A stretch of DNA of 64,000 nt from Phenylobacterium aquaticum (GTDB taxonomy: Bacteria; Pseudomonadota; Alphaproteobacteria; Caulobacterales; Caulobacteraceae): assembly GCA_947378305.1 (NCBI GenBank), contig CANCJJ010000003.1:1-64000 (forward strand). Reading direction: 5' to 3'. Every line of letters starts with the position of its first letter. Position 1 is the stretch's first letter. A model generated the notes under the pieces. The model searched no databases. It worked only from the letters and a program-made list of their open reading frames with translations, and was not told the origin of the DNA. Made by a program: the position numbers and the translations under genes. Shown here one piece after another: positions 18,706 to 28,638 of this stretch.

Positions 18706-20010
18706 ATGGCTGATCTGTTCGAAGCTGCCGGTTTGACACCGCAAGCCCCCATTCCCCTGGCGGAGCGACTGCGCCCCATGGGGCTGGAGGACGTCCAAGG
18801 GCAGGACCATCTCTTGTCAGCCGATGGCCCGATTGGACGGATGGCCCAGGCCCGCCGCCTGTCGTCCATGATTCTTTGGGGGCCGCCCGGAACGGGAAAA
18901 ACAACCATAGCCCGTCTTCTCGCCAAGGCCGCGGGCTATGAATTTCAGCAGCTCTCGGCAGTGTTCTCCGGGGTCGCAGACCTGAAAAAGGCCTTTGAAC
19001 AGGCCCGGGTCCGGCGGCAGGCGGGCCAGTCCACGCTTCTTTTTGTCGACGAGATCCATCGGTTCAATCGCGCCCAACAGGACGGATTTCTGCCATTTGT
19101 CGAGGAGGGGATCGTCACCCTGGTCGGCGCAACGACCGAAAACCCCTCCTTTGAACTGAATGGGGCCTTGTTGTCCCGTTGTCAGGTCTATGTCCTGCGC
19201 AGGCTCGACGATGCTGCGCTTGAGGCCTTGCTGGTTCGGGCGGAAGCCCTTGAGGGCCGGCCGCTGCCCCTGACCTCCGAGGCGCGCCAGACCCTGGTTG
19301 CCATGGCGGATGGCGACGGACGATATCTGCTGACCTTGGCGGAAACCTTGCTCACCATCGGCACCTCAACGCCCTTAGATACGGCCGCCCTCGGGCAGAT
19401 TCTGCAGAAACGCCGTCCGGCCTATGACAAGGACCGGGAGGGCCACTACAACCTCATTTCAGCGCTACATAAGTCGATCCGGGGGTCTGATCCGGATGCG
19501 GCGCTTTATTGGCTCGCCCGGATGCTGGATGGCGGGGAAGACCCCCTCTTCATCGCGCGCCGATTGGTGCGGACCGCCATGGAGGACATTGGCGAGGCCG
19601 ACCCTATGGCCCTGGTTCTGGCGAATGCCGCCAAGGAGACCTATGATTTCCTGGGATCACCGGAAGGCGATCTTGCCCTGGCCCAGGTCGTAGTCCACCT
19701 GGCAGCAGCCCCAAAGTCCAATGCCGTCTACAAGGCCTTCTCAGCGGCCAGGAAGGCTGCCCGGGAAACCGGGTCCCTGTCCCCGCCAGCCCATATTCTG
19801 AATGCGCCGACCCGGTTGATGAAGGATCTCGGCTATGGTCAGGGCTATGCCTATGACCACGATGTCGCCGGAGGGTTTTCGGGACAATCCTATTTCCCCG
19901 AAGGCATGAGCCGCCGAAAATTCTATGACCCCAGGGGTGAGGGGGCTGAGGCACGTATCCGCGAGCGCTTGGATCGCTGGTCCCAAGCCCGCAATGAGCG
20001 CAATTCATGA
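18706..20010 (+). CDS. rarA: Replication-associated recombination protein RarA (AAA+ ATPase)
   Basis: The 434-residue product is of the RarA/MgsA/WRNIP1 family: Walker A GPPGTGKTT (from residue 59), Walker B LLFVDEIHRF (111-120), sensor region VGATTENPSFELN, and a C-terminal tetramerisation region with GEGAEARIRERLDRW. RarA acts at stalled replication forks with single-strand DNA-binding protein. It lies 23 nt after the protease gene and overlaps the next gene by 4 nt. Confidence 0.95.
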   Translation: MADLFEAAGLTPQAPIPLAERLRPMGLEDVQGQDHLLSADGPIGRMAQARRLSSMILWGPPGTGKTTIARLLAKAAGYEFQQLSAVFSGVADLKKAFEQARVRRQAGQSTLLFVDEIHRFNRAQQDGFLPFVEEGIVTLVGATTENPSFELNGALLSRCQVYVLRRLDDAALEALLVRAEALEGRPLPLTSEARQTLVAMADGDGRYLLTLAETLLTIGTSTPLDTAALGQILQKRRPAYDKDREGHYNLISALHKSIRGSDPDAALYWLARMLDGGEDPLFIARRLVRTAMEDIGEADPMALVLANAAKETYDFLGSPEGDLALAQVVVHLAAAPKSNAVYKAFSAARKAARETGSLSPPAHILNAPTRLMKDLGYGQGYAYDHDVAGGFSGQSYFPEGMSRRKFYDPRGEGAEARIRERLDRWSQARNERNS

Positions 20011-20780
20011 CCCCGCCAGCAACAAAATCCCGTGGAACACGTTCGAAGGGGGTGGAGCCTGTTGCCCTGTCCAAGGCGGAAATCGCTTTTGTTCGAAGCC
20101 TGGTTGTCTTTGAGGATGCGGACATTCTGGCCCTGAACAAGCCGTCGGGTCTTTCCAGCCAGGGGGGGCGAGGGCAGGTGCATACCCTGGATGAATTACT
20201 TTGGGCCTTTGCAAAACCCGGCAAGGCGCGGCCGCGCCTGATTCACCGCCTGGACCGGGATACATCGGGCATAATCCTGACCGCCAAGACCCAGCCCGCC
20301 GCAAGCTATCTCGGCAAGGCCATGATGGCGCACAAGTTTTCCAAGACCTATCAGGCCCTGGTCACGCCGGGCGAGCTTGGCCAGTCCCAGGGCCATATCG
20401 ACCTGCCCCTCAGGCGGGACGAGGTGGGGCGCGAGGCCTTCATGCGGGTTTGCGCGCCTGATCATGCGGATGCGGAACTTGCCCTGACCCGGTATCGGAC
20501 CCTGGCAGCCGTGCCCATGGCAGCGCGCCTGGAGCTGTCGCCGCAAACTGGCAGAATGCACCAGCTCAGAGTGCATCTGGCGGCCCTGGGCCATCCCATT
20601 GCCGGGGACGCGCGCTATGGTGGCGCCCTGACGGTGGGCGGGATTGCCGTTCCGCGCCTCATGCTGCATGCCGCCGCCCTTCGGTTTCCCCATCCCGCAG
20701 GCGGAATTCATAGTCTTCAGGCCCCAATTCCTCCGGATATGGAAGGCCTGACCCAGGCTCTGGGCCTTCAATTGACCTGA
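20007..20780 (+). CDS. RluA-family pseudouridine synthase (no S4 domain)
   Basis: The 257-residue product has the RluA catalytic motif HRLDRDTSG with Asp83 as nucleophile, and the companion motif LSPQTGRMHQLRVHLAALGHP. It isomerises uridine to pseudouridine in rRNA or tRNA. There is no N-terminal S4 RNA-binding domain, unlike the paralogue one gene downstream, so it may be of the RluA/TruC/RsuA-short type; the target base cannot be assigned. It is coupled to rarA by an ATGA overlap. Confidence 0.9.
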   Translation: MTPPATKSRGTRSKGVEPVALSKAEIAFVRSLVVFEDADILALNKPSGLSSQGGRGQVHTLDELLWAFAKPGKARPRLIHRLDRDTSGIILTAKTQPAASYLGKAMMAHKFSKTYQALVTPGELGQSQGHIDLPLRRDEVGREAFMRVCAPDHADAELALTRYRTLAAVPMAARLELSPQTGRMHQLRVHLAALGHPIAGDARYGGALTVGGIAVPRLMLHAAALRFPHPAGGIHSLQAPIPPDMEGLTQALGLQLT

Positions 20781-20818
20781 TCGCTTTGCGCTGGACGCTT
20801 GCCGTCGCATAAGGGGGC

Positions 20819-21202
20819 ATGAACAAGCTACTTCTCGTTGCCCTGGGCGGAGGCCTTGGGGCCCTTGCCCGGTACGCTTTGGGAATCCAGTCGCTGAAAT
20901 GGCTGGGGTCGGCCTGGCCCTATGGAACCCTTCTGGCCAATGGGCTGGGGGGCGGTCTCATGGGCCTGCTCGTGGGCTATCTGGCCTTTCGAGGGGGGGC
21001 TGACCAGGAGCGTCTTAGATTGCTCCTTGGCGTGGGCGGGCTTGGGGGGTTTACGACCTTCTCGGCCTTCTCCCTCGAAACGGCCCTCATGATCGAGCGT
21101 CGGGCCTATGGTGAAGCGGCGGGTTATGCCTTGATTTCGGTTGTTCTCTCTATTCTCGCCCTATTTGCAGGGCTGATTTTCGCGCGCCGGGTATTTGGAT
21201 GA
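20819..21202 (+). CDS. crcB: Fluoride ion channel CrcB/Fluc
   Basis: The 127-residue, four-helix membrane protein carries the Fluc motifs GGGLGALARYALG at the N-terminus and GFTTFSAFSLE around residue 80, which line the fluoride path in the antiparallel dimer. It exports fluoride. The 38-nt gap upstream is too short for a crcB-type fluoride riboswitch and none is seen. Its stop overlaps the next start by 4 nt. Confidence 0.94.
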   Translation: MNKLLLVALGGGLGALARYALGIQSLKWLGSAWPYGTLLANGLGGGLMGLLVGYLAFRGGADQERLRLLLGVGGLGGFTTFSAFSLETALMIERRAYGEAAGYALISVVLSILALFAGLIFARRVFG

Positions 21203-22185
21203 GAGAAGTACAGACCCTTTATGTCGATGCCGGGGAGGACGGGGTTCGGCTGGATCGTTGGTTCAAGCGCCGCTGGCCCCATTTGAATCACATCCACATC
21301 CAGAAGCTGACTCGCTCAGGCCAGATTCGCGTGGATGGTGCCCGGGCGAAGTCGGACACGCGCTTGTCGGCAGGGGCCCAAATTCGCATTCCCCCCTTGC
21401 CGGAGGCGACCGCGCCCTTGGGGGATCGTGAACAGACCTTGCCGCCCCGCGACGCGGCCTTTGTGCGCAGCCTGGTGCTTTACGAGGACGACGAGGTGCT
21501 GGTCCTGAACAAGCCCGCCGGGCTTGCGGTTCAGGGCGGCACCAAGACCAAGCACCATATTGATCGGCTGCTGTCGGCCTGGGGCGAGGGGCTGGAGCGG
21601 CCGAGACTGGTTCATCGCCTGGACCGGGATACCTCTGGCGTCCTGGTGCTTGGCAAGTCCCCGGGGGCTGCCGCCAAGCTTGCAGGAGCCTTTGCCCGTC
21701 GAAAGGCAGAGAAGACCTACTGGGCCCTGGTCATGGGGCATCCACGGCCCCAGGACGGGATTCTGAATCTACCCCTGGTCAAGAAGGGGGTTGGGGATCG
21801 TGAGTTGGTGGTTCCGGCGGACCCCAAGGAATTCGGGGCCGAGCCTGCCGAGACGGAGTTCACCATGATCTCCCGGGCGGGTGCCCGTGTCGCCTGGATG
21901 GCCTTGCGTCCCCACACCGGGCGCACGCACCAGCTTCGCGCCCACATGCTGGCCATGGGACACCCCATTCTGGGCGACCCGAAATACAATACGCCGGCAT
22001 CTCAGGAGCTGTCTGGTCCCTTGAAACTCCAGCTCCACGCCCGTCGGTTGAGCCTGCCTCACCCCTCGCGCGGGACCCTGGTCATGGAAGCGCCCTTGAG
22101 TCCGGAAATGAAGGCCGGATTTGCCAAGTTTGGCTTTGACCAGCATGAAGCCGACCCAGACCCCTTCGCCAAGGGGCGACGCTAG
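21199..22185 (+). CDS. RluA-family pseudouridine synthase with S4 domain (RluC-like)
   Basis: The 328-residue product has an N-terminal S4 RNA-binding domain (residues ~14-65, RLDRWFKRRWP and HIQKLTRSGQIRVDG) and the catalytic HRLDRDTSG with Asp142, plus RPHTGRTHQLRAHMLAMGHP. The domain order is that of RluC/RluD, which modify 23S rRNA. The stop codon overlaps the convergent DUF1501 gene by 4 nt. Confidence 0.92.
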   Translation: MREVQTLYVDAGEDGVRLDRWFKRRWPHLNHIHIQKLTRSGQIRVDGARAKSDTRLSAGAQIRIPPLPEATAPLGDREQTLPPRDAAFVRSLVLYEDDEVLVLNKPAGLAVQGGTKTKHHIDRLLSAWGEGLERPRLVHRLDRDTSGVLVLGKSPGAAAKLAGAFARRKAEKTYWALVMGHPRPQDGILNLPLVKKGVGDRELVVPADPKEFGAEPAETEFTMISRAGARVAWMALRPHTGRTHQLRAHMLAMGHPILGDPKYNTPASQELSGPLKLQLHARRLSLPHPSRGTLVMEAPLSPEMKAGFAKFGFDQHEADPDPFAKGRR

Positions 22186-23420
22186 ACGAGACCCGATACG
22201 GGCTTGATGGCTGCGCTGTCAGGAAAAACACGCGTGCTTAGGGCCAGAAGATCAAGACCCATATGGTCGCCCAAGACGGACTTGAACAGGCTACGCATAT
22301 CAAGGGTTGGGGCCAGGTCGCGGTTTTCATAAAGCGCGGCGGGTTTCAGCCCAGGCCAGTCGCCGATAATACCGCCAGGCTTAAGACTTCCGCCCAGAAC
22401 GAGGGCTGTCGAGGCTGTACCGTGATCTGTGCCCCCGGTGCCATTGACCCGGGCGGTCCTGCCAAATTCGGTCGCAACAACAACGACGGTTGATGCCCAA
22501 CTGGCTCCCAGGCCGGACTGAAGGCCGCCAATCAAGGCGTCTAGACTGGCAAGTCGGTTTGCCAACTGCCCCTCGGCGGCCCCCTGATTGGCATGGGTAT
22601 CAAAGGCGTCGAGGCTCATTGCGGCGATTTGCGGTCCCCCGGGCTCGGTCAGGATAGCGGCCACGGACCGCCCAAGTCGCTCTGCCACGGCCGCGCCTTG
22701 CCGGGCATAGGCTTGCGTCCCTGTTCCTGACGCTTGCGGGGCGCTTGGTGCGGACATTGCCGACATGGCGGCCGTGGCCATGTCTTCGGTGGACAGCCCT
22801 CTGGCCAATGCCGGACCCAGGAGAGGGTCGTTTCTGTAGAGGTCCTGGAGGAGGCCGGGAAGGCGTGTTTCGCTCCCCATTCCCCGTCCAGGCGACCAGG
22901 ACGCGACTTCATAAGTCCCCTTCAGGATCAGGGGGGCTGTTGTGCCAATCGAAATGGCCTCGATCTTGCGCTGGCTCTTCAGGGCAACAAGGGCACGGTT
23001 GAGCCACCCGGAGGTCGCACCATATTGCGTCGGCGCGCCGCTCTCCAGCACGTCCTGGGCCTCGAAATGTGATCGAGCGCGATCGGGCGTAGCTATGGCC
23101 GGAGCAATCCTGAGCTGGCCTGCCCGTGCGAGACCATGACTCGCGGTCATTGCGGGATGGAGGCTGAAGGTGCTGTCCAGGTTCAGCGCTTCGTCGCCCA
23201 GGGCAATCTTGCCTCTCAAGCCAACATAGTCGGGGTCACCGACGGGCGGGCTGATGGTCATGCCGTCCATGCCCCCCCGACAATTGATGAAGACAAACTT
23301 TCTGGACGCCATGGAATGCTCAGTATCCGCGAAGGCCTGACGGGCCAGGAGGTCGACGGTGAGGCCCATACCGGCGGCCTGGAGCAGGAGTTTGCGGCGT
23401 GTGGGTTGGCTTTGGGTCAT
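22182..23420 (-). CDS. DUF1501 secreted protein (Tat substrate)
   Basis: The 412-residue product starts with a twin-arginine signal (TRRKLLLQAAGMGLT, cleavage expected after ...RQAFA near residue 31). The body contains FINCRGGMDGMTISPPVGDP and FDTHANQGAAEGQLANRLAS, as in DUF1501 proteins, which fall in the alkaline phosphatase/sulfatase superfamily. The function is unknown. It overlaps the DUF1800 gene by 4 nt; these two families co-occur very widely, which implies a joint periplasmic role. Confidence 0.9.
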   Translation of the reverse strand: MTQSQPTRRKLLLQAAGMGLTVDLLARQAFADTEHSMASRKFVFINCRGGMDGMTISPPVGDPDYVGLRGKIALGDEALNLDSTFSLHPAMTASHGLARAGQLRIAPAIATPDRARSHFEAQDVLESGAPTQYGATSGWLNRALVALKSQRKIEAISIGTTAPLILKGTYEVASWSPGRGMGSETRLPGLLQDLYRNDPLLGPALARGLSTEDMATAAMSAMSAPSAPQASGTGTQAYARQGAAVAERLGRSVAAILTEPGGPQIAAMSLDAFDTHANQGAAEGQLANRLASLDALIGGLQSGLGASWASTVVVVATEFGRTARVNGTGGTDHGTASTALVLGGSLKPGGIIGDWPGLKPAALYENRDLAPTLDMRSLFKSVLGDHMGLDLLALSTRVFPDSAAIKPVSGLV

Positions 23421-24853
23421 CGGCGAAGGAACTCCGGGGACATGAGCAGGAGGGTCAGGCCTTCAGTGCGGCTTTCTGAACTTGCAATCGCTTTGGCGGT
23501 CAGCGGGGTCAGGCGTTGCCCCAGGCTCGCGGCCGCCAGCGCTTTTGGATCCTGATGGCTGTGGCTAGAGGCAAAGGTCTCAGCCCAGGACATGCGCTTG
23601 ATAAGGCCATCTGCACTGGCCCAGCTCGCCGCGTCGTCGGGCCATCCCTTTGGTGAGGGCGGCGCAAAGGGCTTTTGGCCAAGCCCGGTCAGGGTTGGAG
23701 CGAGCTGGCCGATCGTCGTGGGGCTCGCTCCCACGGCCCGCCAGCTGGAAACCATCCATTCATAGGGGGTCTTGAACTTGGCCGGCGTGGGGTCCCAGGC
23801 GTCGGGTGACCCGATGAGTTTTGCGGCAACCTGGCCAAGGTCACCCTGAGTATCCATCCAGGTCCGGATCAGACCTTCGACCAGGGCGGGAGGGGGCGTG
23901 TCTGAAACGAAATGCTTCGCAATCTTGCCGCAGATAAAGCGGGCCGTTTCCGGCGCGGCGGCCAGATCAGCGAGAACGGCGGCGGCCTGATCTTTTCCGC
24001 CAGGAGGGTATTTGATCCCCCGCACAATGCGTGACCCTGGCTCATGGGCGGTCTGGCGGAAGACACTGACCCCTGCCTGGGTGGTCTCGCCTTGAAAGCC
24101 AGAAATCGAAAGACCCGTCAGGGCACGCGCAAACTCGGTCACATCGGTCTGGCTATAACCGCCATTGATGCCGACCGTATGCAGCTCAAGAATTTCCCGG
24201 GCGAGGTTTTCATTCAGCCCAACAGTTCGAGTTGCTGTCTCCGGCAGCCGCGATCCCACGCCGCGTGCCCTTGGTCGCTTGAGAAAGTCTGCCGCCTGGC
24301 TGTTTGGACCTATGGATTGGGTCTGATCGAGATAGACCAGCATTGCGGGATGGGTTTCTGCGGCGCCAAGCAGGCTCGCAAACTTGCCAAAAACATGAGG
24401 CCGAATGGCCTCCTGCTCGAAGGGCCCGACCAGGGTCGCCGTCACCAATTTGGTCGCAGAGACCGTAAAGTGGTTGGCCCAGAACAGGGTCCACCTTTCG
24501 CGGAATCCCGCAGGTGTGCTTGCCCCCAGGGCCGCCCGGGCGAGAAAGTCACCGCCGGTTTCCTCCCGCAACATGCGTTGAGCGATTTTAACCGGGTCCT
24601 TGTCATCGGACACCTTGCCGTCTGAATCTGTTCGAGCGCTTTTTTGGTCCTGTCGATAGACCCTGAATTCCTCGAACCTCTGGGCTGCCGTCTGCGCATT
24701 CGGTTGGGGTTGATCAGCCCCTTGTGGGCGAATTTGCGCGGCGAGCCATCCACGGGGGTCGGAACGAACCTCTGTAAGGTCACCCGGGCCAGCCCCCAGG
24801 CCAAATCGTGTCAGGGCGATGGCGGCATCCAGCTCAAGGTCGGCCATGGACAT
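23417..24853 (-). CDS. DUF1800 domain protein
   Basis: The 478-residue product has the DUF1800 pattern: AIALTRFGLGAGPGDLTEVR at the N-terminus, RWTLFWANHFTVSA near residue 120, and NENLAREILELHTVGINGGYSQTDV-type sequence near 215-235. No biochemical function is established. It is the first gene of the DUF1800-DUF1501 pair. There is no clear signal peptide at the annotated start, in contrast to its Tat-dependent partner; a Met two codons in is an alternative start. Confidence 0.9.
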   Translation of the reverse strand: MSMADLELDAAIALTRFGLGAGPGDLTEVRSDPRGWLAAQIRPQGADQPQPNAQTAAQRFEEFRVYRQDQKSARTDSDGKVSDDKDPVKIAQRMLREETGGDFLARAALGASTPAGFRERWTLFWANHFTVSATKLVTATLVGPFEQEAIRPHVFGKFASLLGAAETHPAMLVYLDQTQSIGPNSQAADFLKRPRARGVGSRLPETATRTVGLNENLAREILELHTVGINGGYSQTDVTEFARALTGLSISGFQGETTQAGVSVFRQTAHEPGSRIVRGIKYPPGGKDQAAAVLADLAAAPETARFICGKIAKHFVSDTPPPALVEGLIRTWMDTQGDLGQVAAKLIGSPDAWDPTPAKFKTPYEWMVSSWRAVGASPTTIGQLAPTLTGLGQKPFAPPSPKGWPDDAASWASADGLIKRMSWAETFASSHSHQDPKALAAASLGQRLTPLTAKAIASSESRTEGLTLLLMSPEFLRR

Positions 24854-24928
24854 GTCTCCTTGCGAAGTTCGTGCGAAACCCCCATTCAGAGCATCAAACG
24901 ATCGAGGCCGTCACAGGGAAGCAGAACA

Positions 24929-25663
24929 TTGGCAGAGCGAGGATTTCACGAGCCGGGGGAGAAGCCCAGACGTTTTTATAAGCAGGTCACGGTTCGGGCC
25001 GGGGAGGCGTGTTTCGACGTCTTGCTGGATGGTCGATCGCCTCACTCTTCCCAGGGCGCAGCCCTGACGGCTCCGACCCGTGCCTTGGCGGACCTGCTGG
25101 CAGAGGAATGGGCCACCCAGGCTGATTTTATCGACCTGGCCAACATGCACCTGACACGTCTTGCCTTTACGGCCCTGGAGGCAATACCGAAGGCGAGGGC
25201 GGAGACGGCCGCCCAGTTTGCCGACTATGCCGGGTCAGATCTTCTTTGTTACTTCGCCGAAACACCCAGGGCACTTGCCGACCTTCAGGCCGCGCAGTGG
25301 GAGCCGATTTTGGAGCGGGTTGAGCAGGACTTGTCCCTGACTTTTGTGCGGGCATCAGGCATTCGTCACCAGGTCCAGCCGGAACCGACGCTTCGGCGCG
25401 TCGAGGCCCTGGCGCTTGCAGCGGGGGATCATGTTTTGACCGGTATGGCCTATGGTGCCGCCTTGTTTGGCTCGGCCATTCTTACCCTGGCCCTCTGGAA
25501 GGGATGGATTGATGCAGAGGCCGCCCACGGCCTGTCGCGTGTCGATGAGTCTTTCCAGGAAGCGCGTTGGGGCATTGACGAGGAGGCGGCTGTCCGCACG
25601 GCGCGCCTGGCCGTTGAAGCCAAGCGGCTGGAGGCCTGGTTCCGTGCGCTTTCCGCGGGTTAA
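24929..25663 (+). CDS. ATP12-family F1-ATPase assembly chaperone
   Basis: The 244-residue product has the ATP12 pattern: RRFYKQVTVRAGEACFDVLL, then LADLLAEEWATQADFIDLAN, and the conserved SDLLCYFAETPRALADLQAA. In mitochondria Atp12 binds the F1 alpha subunit during assembly; alphaproteobacteria keep this gene. The frame is open far upstream into the DUF1800 gene, but homology starts near this TTG, which lies behind AGGGAAG. The gene is divergent from the DUF1800 gene with a 75-nt gap. Confidence 0.85.
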   Translation: MAERGFHEPGEKPRRFYKQVTVRAGEACFDVLLDGRSPHSSQGAALTAPTRALADLLAEEWATQADFIDLANMHLTRLAFTALEAIPKARAETAAQFADYAGSDLLCYFAETPRALADLQAAQWEPILERVEQDLSLTFVRASGIRHQVQPEPTLRRVEALALAAGDHVLTGMAYGAALFGSAILTLALWKGWIDAEAAHGLSRVDESFQEARWGIDEEAAVRTARLAVEAKRLEAWFRALSAG

Positions 25664-25745
25664 GGGGCCAGGGCGAACTTGCGTCTCCGCGCGCCTGAGA
25701 CTAGGCCAGTGTGGAACGAAGTGTGTTTGGTAGAGGGGGCCGTGC

Positions 25746-27278
25746 GTGAAGCAGATTCTCGAAGAGCTAGAGCGGCGCAGAGCTGAGGCACGGGCCGGTG
25801 GCGGTGAGCGCCGGGTCGCCAATCAACACGCCAAGGGCAAGCTGACAGCGCGCGAACGTCTGGACCTCCTGCTCGATGAGGGCTCCTTCGAGGAGTTCGA
25901 CATGTTTGTGGAACACCGGGCCGTCGACTTTGGCATGGCCGACCAGAAGGTCGCCGGTGACGGTGTCGTGACGGGCTGGGGCACAATCAACGGCCGGGTC
26001 GTCTTCGTCTTCTCAAAGGATTTCACGGTTTTCGGTGGCTCCCTGTCCAATGCGCACGCCCAGAAGATCGTCAAGGTTCAGCAACAGGCCCTGAAGGTCG
26101 GCGCGCCGATTATCGGTCTGTTCGATGCCGGTGGGGCCCGAATTCAGGAGGGCGTCGATGGCCTGGCTGGCTATGCCGACATCTTCCTGCAGAATACCCT
26201 GGCCTCAGGCGTTATTCCCCAGATCAGCGTGATCATGGGGCCATGTGCGGGCGGTGACGTCTATTCGCCCGCCATTACCGACTTCATCTTCATGGTGAAG
26301 GATACGAGCTATATGTACGTCACCGGTCCCGAGGTGGTGAAGACCGTCACCCATGAGGATGTCACTCATGAAGAGCTGGGCGGCTATCGCGTCCATGCCA
26401 TGAAATCCGGTGTTGCCGACGGAGCCTTTGAGAACGATCTTGAGGCCCTGACCCAGGTGCGGCGGCTGATCGACTTCCTGCCCCTGTCAAACCGCGAAAA
26501 ACCCCCGGTCCGTGAAAGCTTCGATGACCCAAACCGGGAGGAGCCGTCCCTCGACACCCTGGTACCGGCCAATCCAAACAAGCCCTATGACATGAAGGAG
26601 TTGATCCTCAAGGTCGTGGACGAGGCTGACTTTTTCGAGATTTCCCCAGACTACGCCAAGAACATCATCTGTGGTTTTGCCCGGATGGAGGGTGCAACCG
26701 TCGGGGTCGTGGCCAATCAGCCCCAGGTTCTGGCGGGGGTTCTGGATATCGACTCCTCCCGGAAGGCTGCCCGGTTCGTCCGCTTCTGCGATGCCTTTGA
26801 AATCCCTCTGGTAACCCTTGTCGACGTCCCGGGCTTCATGCCTGGAACCAAGCAGGAGCAGGGAGGGCTTATCAGCCACGGGGCCAAGCTCCTGTTTGCC
26901 TATGCCGAGGCTACAGTGCCCAAGGTCACCCTGATCACCCGCAAGGCCTATGGCGGTGCCTATGATGTGATGAGCTCAAAGCACATCCGGGGGGACATCA
27001 ACTATGCCTGGCCCTCAGCCGAGATTGCGGTCATGGGCTCCAAGGGCGCGGTCGAAATCATTTTCCGGGCAGAAATTGGCGACCCAGAGGCGATTGCCGC
27101 GCGAGAAGCCGAGTACAAGGCCCGCTTTGCCAACCCCTTTATTGCCGCCGCACGGGGCTATATCGACGACGTCGTTTCCCCGCGGACAACCCGCAAACGA
27201 CTGGCCAGGTCCCTCAGGAATCTGAGGGGCAAGGTCCTCTCAAACCCCTGGAAAAAACACGATAACATCCCGCTTTAG
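25746..27278 (+). CDS. pccB: Propionyl-CoA carboxylase beta subunit
   Basis: The 510-residue product is a biotin-dependent carboxyltransferase of the usual PccB length: [20 protein letters not shown] near the N-terminus, [38 protein letters not shown], and in the C-terminal half [16 protein letters not shown] and [18 protein letters not shown]. With PccA it makes methylmalonyl-CoA from propionyl-CoA. The start is GTG. The alpha subunit gene lies 1.9 kb further on, past two opposite-strand genes. Confidence 0.95.
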   Translation: MKQILEELERRRAEARAGGGERRVANQHAKGKLTARERLDLLLDEGSFEEFDMFVEHRAVDFGMADQKVAGDGVVTGWGTINGRVVFVFSKDFTVFGGSLSNAHAQKIVKVQQQALKVGAPIIGLFDAGGARIQEGVDGLAGYADIFLQNTLASGVIPQISVIMGPCAGGDVYSPAITDFIFMVKDTSYMYVTGPEVVKTVTHEDVTHEELGGYRVHAMKSGVADGAFENDLEALTQVRRLIDFLPLSNREKPPVRESFDDPNREEPSLDTLVPANPNKPYDMKELILKVVDEADFFEISPDYAKNIICGFARMEGATVGVVANQPQVLAGVLDIDSSRKAARFVRFCDAFEIPLVTLVDVPGFMPGTKQEQGGLISHGAKLLFAYAEATVPKVTLITRKAYGGAYDVMSSKHIRGDINYAWPSAEIAVMGSKGAVEIIFRAEIGDPEAIAAREAEYKARFANPFIAAARGYIDDVVSPRTTRKRLARSLRNLRGKVLSNPWKKHDNIPL

Positions 27279-28597
27279 GGACGAACGGGTTTGCCGCCTG
27301 ACTTGTAGACTACGCCGCCCTTCATGACGAAGGCGACGTGTTCCAGCTGGGTGACATCGGCCAGGGGATCGCCGTCGACGGCGATGATGTCGGCAAACCG
27401 GCCCGCCTGAACCGAGCCAATGTCCTCGGGGTGACCGATCAGGTCAGACCCGCCGGCTGTGGCGGAAAGAATGGCGTCCATCGGGGTCAGGCCCGCCTTC
27501 ACCATGAGGGCGAATTCCTTGCCGTTGTCCCCGTGGGGGGCCAGACCTTCGTCTGTCCCGAAGGCAATCTTGACCCCGGCCCGGAAGGCATCGCCCAGGT
27601 TCTTGATGAGAACAGGTCCGACCTTCAGGGCCTTTGCGGCCGACGAGGGGTTCAACTGTTCCGGGTGGGCCTTGGCGATCTTCATCGCCGTGTCACCAAC
27701 CAGCAGGGTCGGCACGAGATAGGTCCCGTGAGCCTTCATGAGCTTGTAGGACTCGGCATCGGCAAAGGAGCCGTGGTCGATGGAGTCGACGCCCAACAGG
27801 ACCGCCTTATCGATCGCCGTCTTGCCGTGGGCGTGGGCGGCAACCTTCATGCCCAGGGAATGGGCGGTATCCACAATGGCCTTGATCTCGTCATCTGCCA
27901 TGAGTTGCTCGTCGGGATTGTCGCCGATGCTGAGCACGCCGCCGCTGGGCATGATCTTGATCAGGTCAACGCCCTGTCGGTGCATGGTTCTGACCGTCTT
28001 GCGGCCGCCTTCCGGACTGTCGACCAGGGAGTCGGCCCAGCCGGGATGAGTTAATTCAGGCACCAGACCGTTGGCCGGGTCTCCATGTCCGCCGGTCGGA
28101 CCGAGGGGCGCGCCGGCGACATAGAGGCGGGGACCCGGGATGACACCCTTGGCAATGGCCCGCTTCATGGCGACCACCAGATTGGTGTCGGCACCCACGT
28201 CGCGCACGGTGGTGAAGCCTGCCTGAAGGGTCCGCCAGGCGGCACCAACGGCCACGAAGCCGTCGTCATAGGCCGAGCGTGTGACGGCTTCTACGACCGG
28301 GTTTCCGCCGTCAAACTCGCTGGTGATGTGATCGTGGGCGTCGATCAACCCAGGCAGAACCGTTGACTTCGACAGGTCGATCACCTCCGCCCCCTTTGGC
28401 CGCGTGAAGCCAGGCTGAACTCCGGTGATGCGGTCGTCGTGGATCAGAATCGTCACGGATGTCTGCGGCGTCCGGCTAAGGCCATCAATCAGACGTCCCG
28501 CATGAATGGCGAGGTCCTTGGCCAGGGCAGGGCTGGCAAGTCCAAGACAGGCGGTGGCGGCCAGTAGGGCTAATTTGCGTGTGGTTGTCGATGTCAT
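27275..28597 (-). CDS. Secreted amidohydrolase (metal-dependent dipeptidase/carboxypeptidase-like)
   Basis: The 440-residue product has a signal peptide ending near ASPALA (residue ~26) and the amidohydrolase metal sites: HxH in [12 protein letters not shown], carboxylated-Lys region [11 protein letters not shown], His in KVAAHAHGK and IDHGSFAD, and Asp in AFGTDEG. Relatives of this shape hydrolyse Xaa-Pro dipeptides or C-terminal Arg/Lys; the substrate is unproven. The reading frame is open 49 codons upstream, but this ATG starts the signal peptide. It overlaps the convergent pccB end by 4 nt. Confidence 0.87.
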   Translation of the reverse strand: MTSTTTRKLALLAATACLGLASPALAKDLAIHAGRLIDGLSRTPQTSVTILIHDDRITGVQPGFTRPKGAEVIDLSKSTVLPGLIDAHDHITSEFDGGNPVVEAVTRSAYDDGFVAVGAAWRTLQAGFTTVRDVGADTNLVVAMKRAIAKGVIPGPRLYVAGAPLGPTGGHGDPANGLVPELTHPGWADSLVDSPEGGRKTVRTMHRQGVDLIKIMPSGGVLSIGDNPDEQLMADDEIKAIVDTAHSLGMKVAAHAHGKTAIDKAVLLGVDSIDHGSFADAESYKLMKAHGTYLVPTLLVGDTAMKIAKAHPEQLNPSSAAKALKVGPVLIKNLGDAFRAGVKIAFGTDEGLAPHGDNGKEFALMVKAGLTPMDAILSATAGGSDLIGHPEDIGSVQAGRFADIIAVDGDPLADVTQLEHVAFVMKGGVVYKSGGKPVRP

Positions 28598-28638
28598 GGT
28601 CAATCCTGTGCCCCGGCGCGGGGCTTGAGCGTAAAGAA

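Noticed and set aside
20781..20818. Fluoride riboswitch before crcB
   Set aside because: The gap is 38 nt, too short for the aptamer, and no matching sequence is seen.
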